NCBI GenBank assembly: GCA_043758105.1
Contig: JAYVOF010000012.1
Span: forward strand, 1-40,639
From: JANPPS01 sp043758105
Lineage (GTDB): Bacteria; Pseudomonadota; Alphaproteobacteria; Acetobacterales; Acetobacteraceae
Length of the DNA: 40,639 nucleotides
Direction of reading: 5' to 3'
Made by a program: the position numbers and the translations under genes. A model generated the notes under the pieces. That model saw only the letters and a list, made by a program, of their open reading frames with translations. It searched no databases and was not told the DNA's origin. Of the stretch, positions 33,297-40,639 are shown one piece after another. The stretch's first letter is position 1. Every line of letters starts with the position of its first letter.

Positions 33297-34129
33297 GCCG
33301 CGATGCCCCCCGATCCCATGGGCGCATCGACATCATCCTCATCACCCTCACCGAGATAGGCGGCGATGACGGCCGGGTCGGCGCGGATATCGGCGGGCGT
33401 GCCGTCGGCGATCGGCTTGCCGTGGTCCAGCACCACGATGTGGTCCGAAATGCGCATCACCACGCCCATATCGTGCTCGATCAACAGGATGGAGCAGCCA
33501 TCGGCCTGGATGGATTTCAGCAAGCTGGCCAGCGCGTCACTCTCCCGCGGATTGAGCCCGGCCGCTGGCTCATCGAGGCACAGCAGCACCGGGCCGGTGC
33601 ACATGGCGCGCGCGATCTCGAGCCGGCGCTGATCGCCATAGGGCAGGGCGCCCGCGGGGTCATCGGCGCGCGCCAGCAGACCGATCCGGGTCAGCCACGC
33701 CCGCGCCTGGGTAATCGCCAGCGTCTCCGCCCGCGCATACCCGCCCAGGCCGAACACGGACAGTAGGCCCGAGGCGACGTTGGGCATCAGCAAATTGTGC
33801 TGTGCCACCAGCAAATTCTCCAGCACCGTCATGCCGGCGAACAACCGGATGTTCTGGAACGTGCGCGCAACCCGGGCCCGCCGCGCGATCCGGTGACCCG
33901 GTAGCGTCTGCAATTCGAACGCCACCCCGTCCGGGTGAGTGAGCGCGATACGGCCGGAGGTCGGGCGGTAGAACCCGGTGATGCAGTTGAAAACCGTGGT
34001 CTTACCCGCACCATTCGGGCCGATGACCGACGTGATCTCCCCCTGCCGTGCCAGGAAACTCAGCGCGTTCACGGCCGTGAGCCCGCCAAAGCGCATGGTG
34101 AGGTCGGTGACGGCCAAGATTTCGGTCAT
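33293..34129 (-). CDS. livG: Branched-chain amino acid ABC transporter ATPase LivG
   Basis: Second ATPase of the uptake system, 278 residues from ATG 34129; the open frame runs on upstream to 34552 but inside livM, so the ATGA overlap start is used. Walker A is GPNGAGKTT, the signature is degenerate (ALPYGDQRRLEIARAM), Walker B LLCLDEPAAGLNP. NIRLFAGMTVLENLLVAQH is typical for LivG. An acidic tail (GEGDEDDVDA) is added at the C terminus compared with usual LivG length of about 255. Confidence 0.93.
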   Translation of the reverse strand: MTEILAVTDLTMRFGGLTAVNALSFLARQGEITSVIGPNGAGKTTVFNCITGFYRPTSGRIALTHPDGVAFELQTLPGHRIARRARVARTFQNIRLFAGMTVLENLLVAQHNLLMPNVASGLLSVFGLGGYARAETLAITQARAWLTRIGLLARADDPAGALPYGDQRRLEIARAMCTGPVLLCLDEPAAGLNPRESDALASLLKSIQADGCSILLIEHDMGVVMRISDHIVVLDHGKPIADGTPADIRADPAVIAAYLGEGDEDDVDAPMGSGGIAA

Positions 34130-35403
34130 GCCCGGCCCTCCGCCACCAATTCGGCCGAAATTTCGCGCGGTTTTCCCAGCGCCACGGTGGGGGTTCGCCC
34201 GCTCACGAGACCGCGCGGCCGCCAGATCATCACCACGACCAGTGCCAGGCCGAACACGAGCATGCGATATTCCTGCAAATCCCGGAACACTTCGGAGCCG
34301 CCGATCATCACCAACGCAGCGAGCGCGGTGCCGAGCTGGCTGCCAAGCCCGCCAAGCACCACGATGGCGAGCACAATGGCGCTCTCGAAGAAGGTGAAGC
34401 TTTCCGGGCTGATGAACGAGGCACGGGTGGCGAAGAAGCAGCCGGCCAGACCGCCGAAGCCGGCCCCCATGGCAAAGGCGGTCAGCTTGGTGACCGTGAC
34501 ATCGATGCCCAGGCTCCGGCAGGCGATTTCGTCTTCCCGAAGCGCTTCCCACGCCCGTCCGAGTGCGACGCGGCGGAGGCGGAGTGTCACCCAGTTCGTC
34601 AGCAGGGCCAGGGCGAAGATCACGTAATAGAGGAACGCCGCCCGCTGTGTGGGGCTATAGTCGATCGGCATGCTGTGGCTGGCCATCCACGCGACGAAGG
34701 TATTAGCCTCGCCAGAATTGGTGAAGGTCAGGCCGAATAGCGTGGGCCGCGGAATGTTGCCGATGCCGTTGGGCCCGCCGGTGACACTGACCGAGTTCAG
34801 CAGCACGAGGCGAATAATCTCACCGAAGGCCAAGGTGACGATGGCCAGATAGTCCCCGCGCAGCCGCAGCACCGGGAAGCCGAGCAGCACGCCAAACGTG
34901 GCGGCAACGACGCCAGAGAGCGGCAAGCACTCCCAAAAGCCAAACCCCATCTGCGACAACAACGCAAAGGTATAGGCGCCGATGGCGTAAAACGCGACGT
35001 AGCCAAGGTCCAGCAACCCGGCGAGCCCAACCACGATGTTGAGCCCCCAGCCGAGCATCACGTAGGTCAGCACGATCACCCCGGTATCGATCGCATACCG
35101 CCCGCCATAGAACGGCAGCGTCGCGGCAAACAGCAACAAGACGGGCGCCACGAACCGGCCGGCCCGGGTGAGCGACTCGGCCAGGGATCGGTTGGATTGA
35201 TACGAGCTGCCGAAGCGCTCGCGCCAGGCGAGCCACGCCAGACGGCCGGCGAAGACGGCACCCACGACCTGAGCCAGCAATAGCGGGCGCGGCACCAGAT
35301 AGAGGCCGCCGGGTCCCGATTCCGTCCGGAGGCCGAGCATCACGCCGAACAGACCCAGCGCCACGAGAGCGGACAATCCGGCGTCCCGCAATTTGGCACT
35401 CAT
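34126..35403 (-). CDS. livM: Branched-chain amino acid ABC transporter permease LivM
   Basis: Inner-membrane permease, 425 residues with about ten hydrophobic helices. The family core is YVMLGWGLNIVVGLAGLLDLGYVAFYAIGAY and LRLRGDYLAIVTLAFGEIIRLV, with the cytoplasmic loop GRAWEALREDEIACRSLGID that contacts the ATPases. It starts with an extra N-terminal segment of about 90 residues, as in other long LivM proteins. Overlaps livH and livG by four bases each. Confidence 0.93.
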   Translation of the reverse strand: MSAKLRDAGLSALVALGLFGVMLGLRTESGPGGLYLVPRPLLLAQVVGAVFAGRLAWLAWRERFGSSYQSNRSLAESLTRAGRFVAPVLLLFAATLPFYGGRYAIDTGVIVLTYVMLGWGLNIVVGLAGLLDLGYVAFYAIGAYTFALLSQMGFGFWECLPLSGVVAATFGVLLGFPVLRLRGDYLAIVTLAFGEIIRLVLLNSVSVTGGPNGIGNIPRPTLFGLTFTNSGEANTFVAWMASHSMPIDYSPTQRAAFLYYVIFALALLTNWVTLRLRRVALGRAWEALREDEIACRSLGIDVTVTKLTAFAMGAGFGGLAGCFFATRASFISPESFTFFESAIVLAIVVLGGLGSQLGTALAALVMIGGSEVFRDLQEYRMLVFGLALVVVMIWRPRGLVSGRTPTVALGKPREISAELVAEGRA

Positions 35404-36314
35404 ACCTTTTCGACGTCCGAGCGGCCGAGCAACCCGGTCGGCATGAAGATCAGCACGATGATCAGCACGCTGAACGCCGCCACGTCCTTATACTGTGTGC
35501 TGAAATAGGCGGACCAGAACGTCTCGATCAATCCGATGGCGAGGCCGCCCAGCACGGCGCCGGGCAGGGAGCCGATGCCGCCCAGCACGGCCGCGGTGAA
35601 CGCCTTCACGCCTGCGACGAAGCCGATGAAGAAGTCGATCACCCCATAATACAGCAGAAACAAGAACCCTGCGACCGCCGCCAACGCCGCGCCGAGGACG
35701 AAGGTGAGGCTGATGGTTCGGTCCGTGTCGATGCCCAAGAGCCCGGCCATCTTGATATCCTGCTCACACGCCCGCATCGAGCGGCCGAGCGAGGTGCGGG
35801 ACACGAGATAGGTGAACGAGGCCAGCACCAGCAAGGTGACCACCATGATCACGATCTGCATCCAGCTGAGCTGCACCGCGAATCCATCGACATTCATCAG
35901 CTGTAGCCCGCCGGGAATGACGGGCGCGATCGGCTTCACCCGTGCCCCCTGACCGAGCTGAGCATATTGCTGCAGCACGATGGACATTCCGATCGCGCTG
36001 ATGAGCGGCGCCAGGCGGAAACTGCCGCGGAGGGGGCGGTAGGCGATGCGCTCCATGGTCCAGCCGTAAAGTGCCGCGATGGCGGCGGCGAAAATGAGGG
36101 TCAACGCCAATGCGAGCGGGACCGAGGTGAGGCCGAGGCTGGACAGCGCCGTGAGGGCGATCAGCGATAAAAACGCCCCGATCATAAACACGTCGCCATG
36201 CGCAAAATTGATCATGCCGATAATGCCATAGACCATGGTGTAGCCGACTGCGATCAGGCCGTAGATCATGCCTAGGGTCACGCCGTTGATCAGCTGTTGT
36301 AATGCGTATGCCAC
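35400..36314 (-). CDS. livH: Branched-chain amino acid ABC transporter permease LivH
   Basis: Partner permease, 304 residues, first gene of the operon. Motifs: GMIYGLIAVGYTMVYGIIGMINFAHGDVFMIGAF, RAFD-type loop RSMRACEQDIKMAGLLGIDTD, and KAFTAAVLGGIGSLPGAVLGG. Start GTG 36312-36314 has GGAGG seven bases upstream. ATGA overlap with livM. The leader contains a short hairpin. Confidence 0.93.
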   Translation of the reverse strand: MAYALQQLINGVTLGMIYGLIAVGYTMVYGIIGMINFAHGDVFMIGAFLSLIALTALSSLGLTSVPLALALTLIFAAAIAALYGWTMERIAYRPLRGSFRLAPLISAIGMSIVLQQYAQLGQGARVKPIAPVIPGGLQLMNVDGFAVQLSWMQIVIMVVTLLVLASFTYLVSRTSLGRSMRACEQDIKMAGLLGIDTDRTISLTFVLGAALAAVAGFLFLLYYGVIDFFIGFVAGVKAFTAAVLGGIGSLPGAVLGGLAIGLIETFWSAYFSTQYKDVAAFSVLIIVLIFMPTGLLGRSDVEKV

Positions 36315-36338
36315 TCTGTCGCCTCCCGGTCCTAACCT

Positions 36339-36354
36339 CGCTTGGAACCAAGCG
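36339..36354 (-). promoter_or_regulatory. livH: Small palindrome in the livH leader
   Basis: CGCTTGG-aa-CCAAGCG, a near-perfect palindrome 25 bases before the livH start codon. It could be an operator or a leader hairpin; nothing identifies a regulator. Confidence 0.35.
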
Positions 36355-36402
36355 TTACTCAGAACACGGGGCTGCTCCCCGGCGCAAGCGCGGATGGGCC
36401 CT

Positions 36403-36430
36403 TTGCATCGGCGAAGGGCTTTGCTATACG
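36403..36430 (+). promoter_or_regulatory. Predicted promoter of the tRNA-Lys gene
   Basis: TTGCAT (36403-36408) and TATACG (36425-36430) are spaced 16 bases and end 17 bases before the tRNA, a sound position for a strong stable-RNA promoter. Judged by eye. Confidence 0.5.
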
Positions 36431-36447
36431 CCGCGCTCCCGACGTGC

Positions 36448-36523
36448 GGGCGCTTAGCTCAGTTGGTAGAGCAGGTGACTCTTAATCACCGGGTCGTAGG
36501 TTCGAATCCTACAGCGCCCACCA
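36448..36523 (+). tRNA. tRNA-Lys (anticodon CTT)
   Basis: Full cloverleaf of 76 bases: acceptor stem GGGCGCT paired with AGCGCCC, D-arm with AGCTCAGTTGGTAGAGC, anticodon stem GGTGA/TCACC around CTCTTAA (CTT, reads AAG), and TTCGAAT in the T-arm. CCA is encoded (36521-36523). Confidence 0.97.
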
Positions 36524-36610
36524 CGTCTGCACGGTCTGGCTCACACTCTTCGATGTAGGTTGACGAATTCTAGCAAATTCCGAGTAGGATCCGCCTGTCT
36601 CTAAAGTTAT

Positions 36611-36826
36611 ATGCTTTCCCACTTATGCGAAGTGCACATACGGGGGTCCACGGGTTTGACGAAGCTGTTGCGTATGATCGGTTCAGAGCGCAGCGCCGTA
36701 ACATCGTTGGAATTTGCCTTGATCGCCGCGCTGGTCGCACTCGTCATGGTGACGGGGGTTCGCACCTATGGCAGCAAATTGGGTTCGGCTTACTCCAATT
36801 ACGCGGCCGATATTCCAACCAATTAG
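36611..36826 (+). CDS. Flp-type pilin-like small protein
   Basis: A 71-residue protein with one hydrophobic helix: SAVTSLEFALIAALVALVMVTGV. The Ser/Ala-x-x-x-Glu-Phe pattern before the helix matches class IVb (Flp/Fap) pilins, where the prepilin peptidase cuts before the helix and Glu at position +5 is needed for assembly. The usual Gly-Ala-Thr cut site is replaced by Arg-Ser-Ala, which is odd. Start may be ATG 36611, TTG 36656 or ATG 36674. No tad/cpa assembly genes are near. Stop overlaps the stop of the convergent gene. Confidence 0.65.
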   Translation: MLSHLCEVHIRGSTGLTKLLRMIGSERSAVTSLEFALIAALVALVMVTGVRTYGSKLGSAYSNYAADIPTN

Positions 36827-37383
36827 CCTAAATGTAGCATTTCTGGTGCGAGCCAGCCGATCCCTGCGAGGGCAGCACCGATCACCCCCAGGCCAATGCC
36901 CAGCAGGGATAGGAATGAAACACCGGTGATGATCGAGGCGGAGGATACGACGATCGCCACCTGCAACGCCGCCGCGGCATATTCATACAGATGATACTTT
37001 GCCATCGCGTGTTCGCGCTCCTCATCGGTCACCCGTGCGCGCTCCATTAGTTCTTTTCGGCCTTCTCCGGTCGTCGGCTCACTGTCCCAGCGTGTGGCGG
37101 TGGCGCGCCAGGCGGCTTGTTGGACCTCGATCGCGGTGCGGAGCGCCGGGTCCGCTCCGGCTTTTTGTAGCTCGGCGGCCTCGGCCGCGGTGCGCACGGT
37201 GGTTTGGCGGATCGTTTTCGCCTGAAAGAACGACCATAAATTGGTGGATTGAACGTTTCGTGCCAGCGCTTCGGTCTGTGCGCTCTTGGCACCGGTTTCT
37301 GCGATAGCGAGGCAGAGCGCCAGCACGGCGATCAACAGAGCCACGCGCTTGTCTTCGACAATTTCGACCTGGCCGGTTTCCAT
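36823..37383 (-). CDS. DUF4337-like membrane protein
   Basis: A 186-residue membrane protein: N-terminal helix (RVALLIAVLALCLAIAETGAK), a soluble helical middle with LWSFFQAKTIRQTTVRTAAE, which is the signature of DUF4337, and two more C-terminal hydrophobic segments (VAIVVSSASIITGVSFLSLLG, LGVIGAALAGIGWL). Function unknown. The ATG is at 37381-37383; the stop (TAA) shares bases with the convergent pilin-like gene. It is divergent from metY. Confidence 0.8.
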   Translation of the reverse strand: METGQVEIVEDKRVALLIAVLALCLAIAETGAKSAQTEALARNVQSTNLWSFFQAKTIRQTTVRTAAEAAELQKAGADPALRTAIEVQQAAWRATATRWDSEPTTGEGRKELMERARVTDEEREHAMAKYHLYEYAAAALQVAIVVSSASIITGVSFLSLLGIGLGVIGAALAGIGWLAPEMLHLG

Positions 37384-37519
37384 GTTTTTTGCTCCGCTGT
37401 TGCGAAAGTGATGGCACGGGACGCGTCGATGTCAAAGCGTCGGTCCGCGCGCCTTGGCTCGGTTTGGTTTTGCACAGGCGCCAGCTCCCGCGTAGTGTCC
37501 GGCAAAACGGAGGACCACC

Positions 37520-38821
37520 ATGACCCAAAATCCGGAGACCCTCGCGCTGCACGCCGGCTTTCATCACGACCCGGCCACCGGTGCCGTCGCAGTGCCGATT
37601 TATCAGACGACCAGTTTCCAATTCGATAGCGCCGAGCACGCAGCCAATCTGTTCGCATTGAAAGAGTTGGGAAATATCTACACGCGGATCATGAACCCGA
37701 CAGCCGACGTGCTGGAAAAGCGGGTAGCGGCGCTGGAGGGGGGAGTGGCAGCGCTCGCGGTCGCCAGTGGACAGGCGGCGACAGCGCTCGCGGTGCAGAA
37801 TCTGGCACGAATCGGCGACAATATCGTAAGCTCCACCAATCTATATGGTGGGACTTGGAACCTGTTTGCCAACACGTTCAAGGACATGGGGATCGAAGTT
37901 CGCTTCGTGGATCCGATGGACCCGGAGGCGTTCGCCCGCGCGACCGATCACCGGACCCGGGCCTATTACGCGGAGACACTGCCGAATCCAAAATTAGAAG
38001 TGTTCCCGATTGCCGAGGTAGCCGCCATTGGCCGCCGGCACGGCATCCCGCTCATCATGGACAACACCGCGTGCCCGCTGCTGGTTCGTCCGTTCGAGCA
38101 CGGTGCGGCGGTAGTGGTGTATTCCGCGACTAAATATTTGGGCGGCCATGGTACGACCATCGGCGGCCTGATCGTGGATGGCGGCAATTTCGGCTGGACC
38201 GATGCGGCCCGGCAACCGACGCTGCATCAGCCGGACCCGAGCTATCACGGTGCCGTGTGGGTCGAGGCCGCTAAGCCATTAGGACCCATCGCCTACATCC
38301 TGCGCGCGCGCGTCTGCCTGCTGCGCGACCTCGGCCCGGCTATGAGCCCGCATAGCGCATTTATGATCCTCCAGGGCATCGAGACGCTGCCGTTGCGGAT
38401 GGAACGGCACTGCCAGAACGCACAAAAAGTGGTGGATTTCCTCAGCACCCATCCGGAGGTGACTCGCGTGATCCATCCCTCGCAACAGAAGGGTGAAGCC
38501 GGGGCGCGCGCGGCAAAATACATGCGCGGCCATGACCGCGGCGCCCTGGTCGGCATGGAGCTGAATGGTGGGGCAGAGGCCGGGCGGGCGTTCATCAACC
38601 GCCTGAAGATGGTGCTGCACGTGGCCAATATTGGCGACGCGAAGACCCTAGCGATCCATCCGGCCAGCACAACGCACTCCCAATTGGAAGCGGAGGAGCA
38701 GATGGCCGCAGGCGTCAGCCCGGGCTACGTGCGCCTGTCGATCGGCATCGAGCACATCGACGACATCTTGGCCGATTTGAGTCAGGCGCTGGAGGGAGCG
38801 CGGCTGCGTGTTGCTGCATGA
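37520..38821 (+). CDS. metY: O-acetylhomoserine sulfhydrylase (MetY-type)
   Basis: PLP enzyme that makes homocysteine (or methionine-related thioethers) from O-acetylhomoserine and sulfide, 433 residues. The PLP lysine is in YSATKYLGGHGTTIGG, and AYYAETLPNPKLEV, MDNTACPLLVRPFEHGA and GNIYTRIMNPTADVLEKRVAALEGG are conserved in the Cys/Met-metabolism family; the length favours MetY over cystathionine enzymes. GGAGG stands seven bases before ATG 37520. The next gene overlaps its stop (ATGA). Confidence 0.93.
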   Translation: MTQNPETLALHAGFHHDPATGAVAVPIYQTTSFQFDSAEHAANLFALKELGNIYTRIMNPTADVLEKRVAALEGGVAALAVASGQAATALAVQNLARIGDNIVSSTNLYGGTWNLFANTFKDMGIEVRFVDPMDPEAFARATDHRTRAYYAETLPNPKLEVFPIAEVAAIGRRHGIPLIMDNTACPLLVRPFEHGAAVVVYSATKYLGGHGTTIGGLIVDGGNFGWTDAARQPTLHQPDPSYHGAVWVEAAKPLGPIAYILRARVCLLRDLGPAMSPHSAFMILQGIETLPLRMERHCQNAQKVVDFLSTHPEVTRVIHPSQQKGEAGARAAKYMRGHDRGALVGMELNGGAEAGRAFINRLKMVLHVANIGDAKTLAIHPASTTHSQLEAEEQMAAGVSPGYVRLSIGIEHIDDILADLSQALEGARLRVAA

Positions 38822-39201
38822 CCGTCGTGCGGCATGCGGATGAGGCCGGTTTCGACATCGGGCTTCGCCAGTTTTTTGCCTATCGCGATTTGGGGGTGAA
38901 GGACGCAAGCGGCGGTGCCTACGCCGCCCACGTAATCCGAGCGGTACCCGGCCAGCACGCGATCCCGCAGTGGCACACCCACGCGCTGGGGTTCCAACTA
39001 GTTTTCGTGCTCCGCGGCTGGGTGGAATTCGAGTATGAGGACATCGGTCACGTGCGCCTCGAACAAGGTGCCAGCGCGTATCAGCCGCCTGGCATCCTGC
39101 ATCGGGAGGTGGCGCATAGTGACGATCTTGAGATGCTGGAGGTCACCTCCCCGGCGGAATTCGCAACGGCTACGATCGAAATGGCACCGGTTGATCCGTG
39201 A
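38818..39201 (+). CDS. Cupin domain protein
   Basis: A 127-residue single-domain cupin. IPQWHTHALGFQLVFVLRGWVEFEYED carries the first metal motif (His-x-His with the Glu/Gly pattern) and QPPGILHREVAHSDDLEMLEV the second. Coupled to metY by ATGA, so a role in sulfur amino-acid metabolism is possible, but cupins have too many functions to say. Confidence 0.85.
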   Translation: MTVVRHADEAGFDIGLRQFFAYRDLGVKDASGGAYAAHVIRAVPGQHAIPQWHTHALGFQLVFVLRGWVEFEYEDIGHVRLEQGASAYQPPGILHREVAHSDDLEMLEVTSPAEFATATIEMAPVDP

Positions 39202-39230
39202 CCGCGCAAACGGTATCTATGTGGCGGCGC

Positions 39231-39304
39231 GCGGGCGTAGCATAATGGCAATGCGGTAGCCTTCCAAGCTACTGACGAGGGTTCGATTCCCTCCGCCCGC
39301 TCCA
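39231..39304 (+). tRNA. tRNA-Gly (anticodon TCC)
   Basis: 74 bases: acceptor GCGGGCG paired with CGCCCGC, D-arm, anticodon stem GTAGC/GCTAC around CTTCCAA (TCC, reads GGA), T-arm GTTCGATTC, and an encoded CCA (39302-39304). It sits 29 bases after the cupin gene. Confidence 0.97.
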
Positions 39305-39366
39305 AATCCAGCCTCACATGCCGCCCTCACAGGCTCGAACCTATGATGCTCCTAGCCTGCGGCACC

Positions 39367-39414
39367 AGAGATGGCCGGCCAAATTCGGACGGCGCTATAA
39401 GTGGAACCTCTGCC
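39367..39414 (+). repeat. Left terminal inverted repeat of the IS3-family element
   Basis: Carries AGAGATGGCCGGC and TATAAGTGGAACCTCTGCC; both blocks recur inverted at the right end with one to three mismatches each. The spacing between the blocks differs by nine bases at the two ends, so only the blocks are reliable. Confidence 0.75.
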
Positions 39415-39450
39415 TGAAAGCGGTGAAGATGCCGCGGTTCAGGAGCGATC

Positions 39451-40337
39451 ATGGCAAGACGACTAAGGCTTACGCATAGCCCGGCCTTCAAAGCAAAAGT
39501 GGCGTTGGCAGCGCTGAAGGGCGAAAAGACGCTGGCGGACTTGGCGCAGCAATACGATGTGCATGCGAACCAGATCACGGCGTGGAAGGCGCAACTGGCC
39601 GAGGGGGCGGCGGGCCTGTTTGGCGGCGGTGCTGCTGCGGCCGAGGTGCCTGCTCCGGTCGATCTCAAGACGTTGCACGCCAAGACATGCTCCGGGCGGA
39701 CGGCGTGGTGGTCGGGCGGGCGCTGGTGGCCACGCTGATGCGGCGGATGGGGATTGCGGCGATTTACCGGCGTCCCAATACGTCAAAACCCGCGGCCGGG
39801 CACAAGATTTACCCGTATTTGCTGCGTGGTTTGACGATCGACCGGCCGAACCAGGTCTGGGCGATGGACATCACCTACATTCCGATGGCGCGCGGGTTTG
39901 TTTACCTGGCGGCCGTGGTGGACTGGTTCACCCGGCGGGTTCTGAGCTGGCGGCTGTCGATCACGATGGAGGTGGAGTTCTGCCTCGATGCGGTGGAAGA
40001 GGCGCGGGCGACCTACGGCAAGCTGGAGATTTTCAACACCGACCAGGGCAGCCAGTTCACCAGTGCGGCGTTCAACGGCCTGCTGCTGGAGCACGGGATT
40101 GCGATCAGCATGGATGGCCGGGGCGCCTGGCGGGACAACGTGTTTGTCGAACGTCTGTGGCGCTCGGTGAAGTATGAGGAAGTGTATTTGTGAGCCTATG
40201 ACAGCTTGGCCGAGGCGCGGGTTTGTCTGAGCCGGTATCTGTCGTTCTACAACACTCGGCGTCCGCACTCGAGCCTTGACGCCCGGACGCCGGATCACGC
40301 CTACTTCCATCACGCACCGCTGTCGGCAGCAGCATGA
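39451..40337 (+). pseudogene. IS3-family transposase (orfA-orfB), broken
   Basis: orfA starts at ATG 39451 with AGGAGCGATC before it and encodes the HTH part: HSPAFKAKVALAALKGEKTL and YDVHANQITAWKAQL. After DLKTLHAK (about 39684) homology jumps in a different frame straight to the middle of orfB (DMLRADGVVV, MRRMGIAAIYRR), so the end of orfA and the start of orfB are deleted. The catalytic core is still there: Asp in AMDITYIPM, Asp in FNTDQGSQFTS, Glu in FVERLWRSVKYEEVYL. A TGA at 40191-40193 then interrupts what should be EVYLRAYDSLAEAR (CGA to TGA), and the frame continues with RRPHSSLDARTPDHAYF to the stop at 40337. It cannot make an active transposase. Confidence 0.9.
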
Positions 40338-40345
40338 ATTTCGGT

Positions 40346-40409
40346 GCCGTTCACGGGGCATTCCCTACGGTCGGGCTGCGACCTTCCTCCGCGATGCCCC
40401 GTGAACGGC
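40346..40409. repeat. Perfect 16-base inverted repeat at the 3' side of the IS
   Basis: GCCGTTCACGGGGCAT (40346-40361) and ATGCCCCGTGAACGGC (40394-40409), with a 32-base loop. It lies nine bases after the transposase remnant. It could be a terminator, or the ends of a small inserted element; the loop has no recognisable content. Confidence 0.8.
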
Positions 40410-40426
40410 GGGCTACCCCATCAACC

Positions 40427-40483
40427 GGCAGAGGCTCCACTTAAAGATACCGAAACGTTGTCTCGATCAAGCCGGCCACCTCT
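40427..40483 (-). repeat. Right terminal inverted repeat of the IS3-family element
   Basis: Inverted counterpart of 39367-39414. Block GGCAGAGGCTCCACTTAAA matches the left CCTCTGCC block with few changes. Confidence 0.75.
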
Positions 40484-40485
40484 GT

Positions 40486-40566
40486 CTCGCAATGACGAGT
40501 CACGTCGTACGGCGGGTGGTATAACACCAACCAAATGCGTGACCGGTTCTCTGATCTCGTCATTGC
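40486..40566. repeat. MITE-like family fragments: right half then left half
   Basis: CTCGCAATGACGAGTCA (from 40486) equals the right core of copy 1, followed after seven bases by ACGGCGGGTGGTAT. TGGTATAACACCAAC (40517 onward) then looks like a left end, leading to GTGACCGGTTCTCTG and CGTCATTGC (40558-40566) as in copy 1. So a right end and a left end meet head to tail around TGGTAT, directly after the IS. Confidence 0.6.
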
Positions 40567-40639
40567 CAGCGGTTGTGTCCCCGGACGTGGTGTAGGATCT
40601 AGTCATGGTCCGCCCGCCTGCGTCGCCCCCTAGGGGGCG
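40567..40639. other. Terminal gene-free stretch with palindrome
   Basis: No gene recognised. The last 16 bases (40624-40639) form the perfect palindrome CGCCCCCTAGGGGGCG, which may continue outside the window. Confidence 0.4.

Larger units (their letters stand above)
39367..40483 (+). mobile_element. Degenerate IS3-family insertion sequence
   Basis: Imperfect terminal inverted repeats bound a transposase remnant. Left: AGAGATGGCCGGC (39367-39379) and TATAAGTGGAACCTCTGCC (39396-39414). Right, inverted: GGCAGAGGCTCCACTTAAA (40427-40445) and GCCGGCCACCTCT (40471-40483). The element is about 1.1 kb and has lost an internal segment. The exact outer ends and target duplication could not be settled by eye. 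Its right end abuts part of the MITE-like family. Confidence 0.8.

Noticed and set aside
36268..36558. Plus-strand frame of 96 codons
   Set aside because: It reads through tRNA-Lys (LAQLVEQVTLNHRVVGSNPT), a well-known spurious translation of tRNA genes.
37384..37519. SAM riboswitch before metY
   Set aside because: The 136-base gap shows no recognisable SAM-II or SAM-I core; only a normal ribosome site was found.
39081..39317. Minus-strand frame of 78 codons
   Set aside because: It reads antisense through tRNA-Gly (GIEPSSVAWKATALPLCYA), a typical false gene.
1..40639. CRISPR array or restriction-modification system
   Set aside because: No regularly spaced repeats with unique spacers; the HNH gene is a housekeeping type without a partner methylase.

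Overview
The window looks like chromosomal DNA of a GC-rich alphaproteobacterium, most likely of the Acetobacteraceae/Rhodospirillales type. The reasons are the block rne / cell-wall amidase / PBP1A / prfB, an alphaproteobacterial type of COQ7 hydroxylase, a PEP-CTERM protein, and many GTG/TTG starts with 4-base stop-start overlaps. This placement rests on gene content and recalled synteny, not on a search.

Layout. 1-3356 (minus): a lytic transglycosylase lipoprotein with a SPOR domain, then an acyl-CoA synthetase (NDP-forming) cut by the window edge. 3538-14476: an accessory surface-glycan region with an ABC-2 permease and ATPase (Wzm/Wzt type), a membrane O-acyltransferase, a frameshifted GGDEF gene on the opposite strand, and a four-gene, translationally coupled block. 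The block holds a giant glycosyltransferase with 11 N-terminal repeats, a methyltransferase, a glycosyltransferase-methyltransferase fusion and a TylF-type methyltransferase. Next are a PEP-CTERM protein, a strong palindromic terminator and a MITE-like repeat. 15360-20395: glutathione transferase, DsbB, COQ7, HNH nuclease, carboxylesterase, a hydroxyisobutyryl-CoA hydrolase-like enzyme, and a YqjE/YqjD-like membrane pair. 20491-28421: rne, then (divergent) amidase, PBP1A and prfB with its programmed +1 frameshift. 28478-31379: MFS transporter, CsbD-like protein, flavin reductase, a second MITE-like repeat and a YqhA-like membrane protein. 31421-36314 (minus): a complete branched-chain amino acid ABC transporter, order livH-livM-livG-livF-substrate-binding protein. 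36448-39304: tRNA-Lys(CTT), a Flp-type pilin, a DUF4337-like protein, metY plus a cupin, and tRNA-Gly(TCC). 39367-40483: a decayed IS3-family element, followed by more pieces of the MITE-like family.

How the genes fit together. The glycan genes read as a module that builds, methylates, perhaps acylates and exports a polysaccharide; the frameshifted diguanylate cyclase may once have controlled it. The transglycosylase, amidase and PBP1A are peptidoglycan housekeeping. The liv genes form one transport unit. The most distinctive parts are the repeat-bearing glycosyltransferase, the three-part fusion next to it, and the interspersed inverted-repeat family that sits between convergent genes. I see no clear novel defence system, CRISPR array or prophage.
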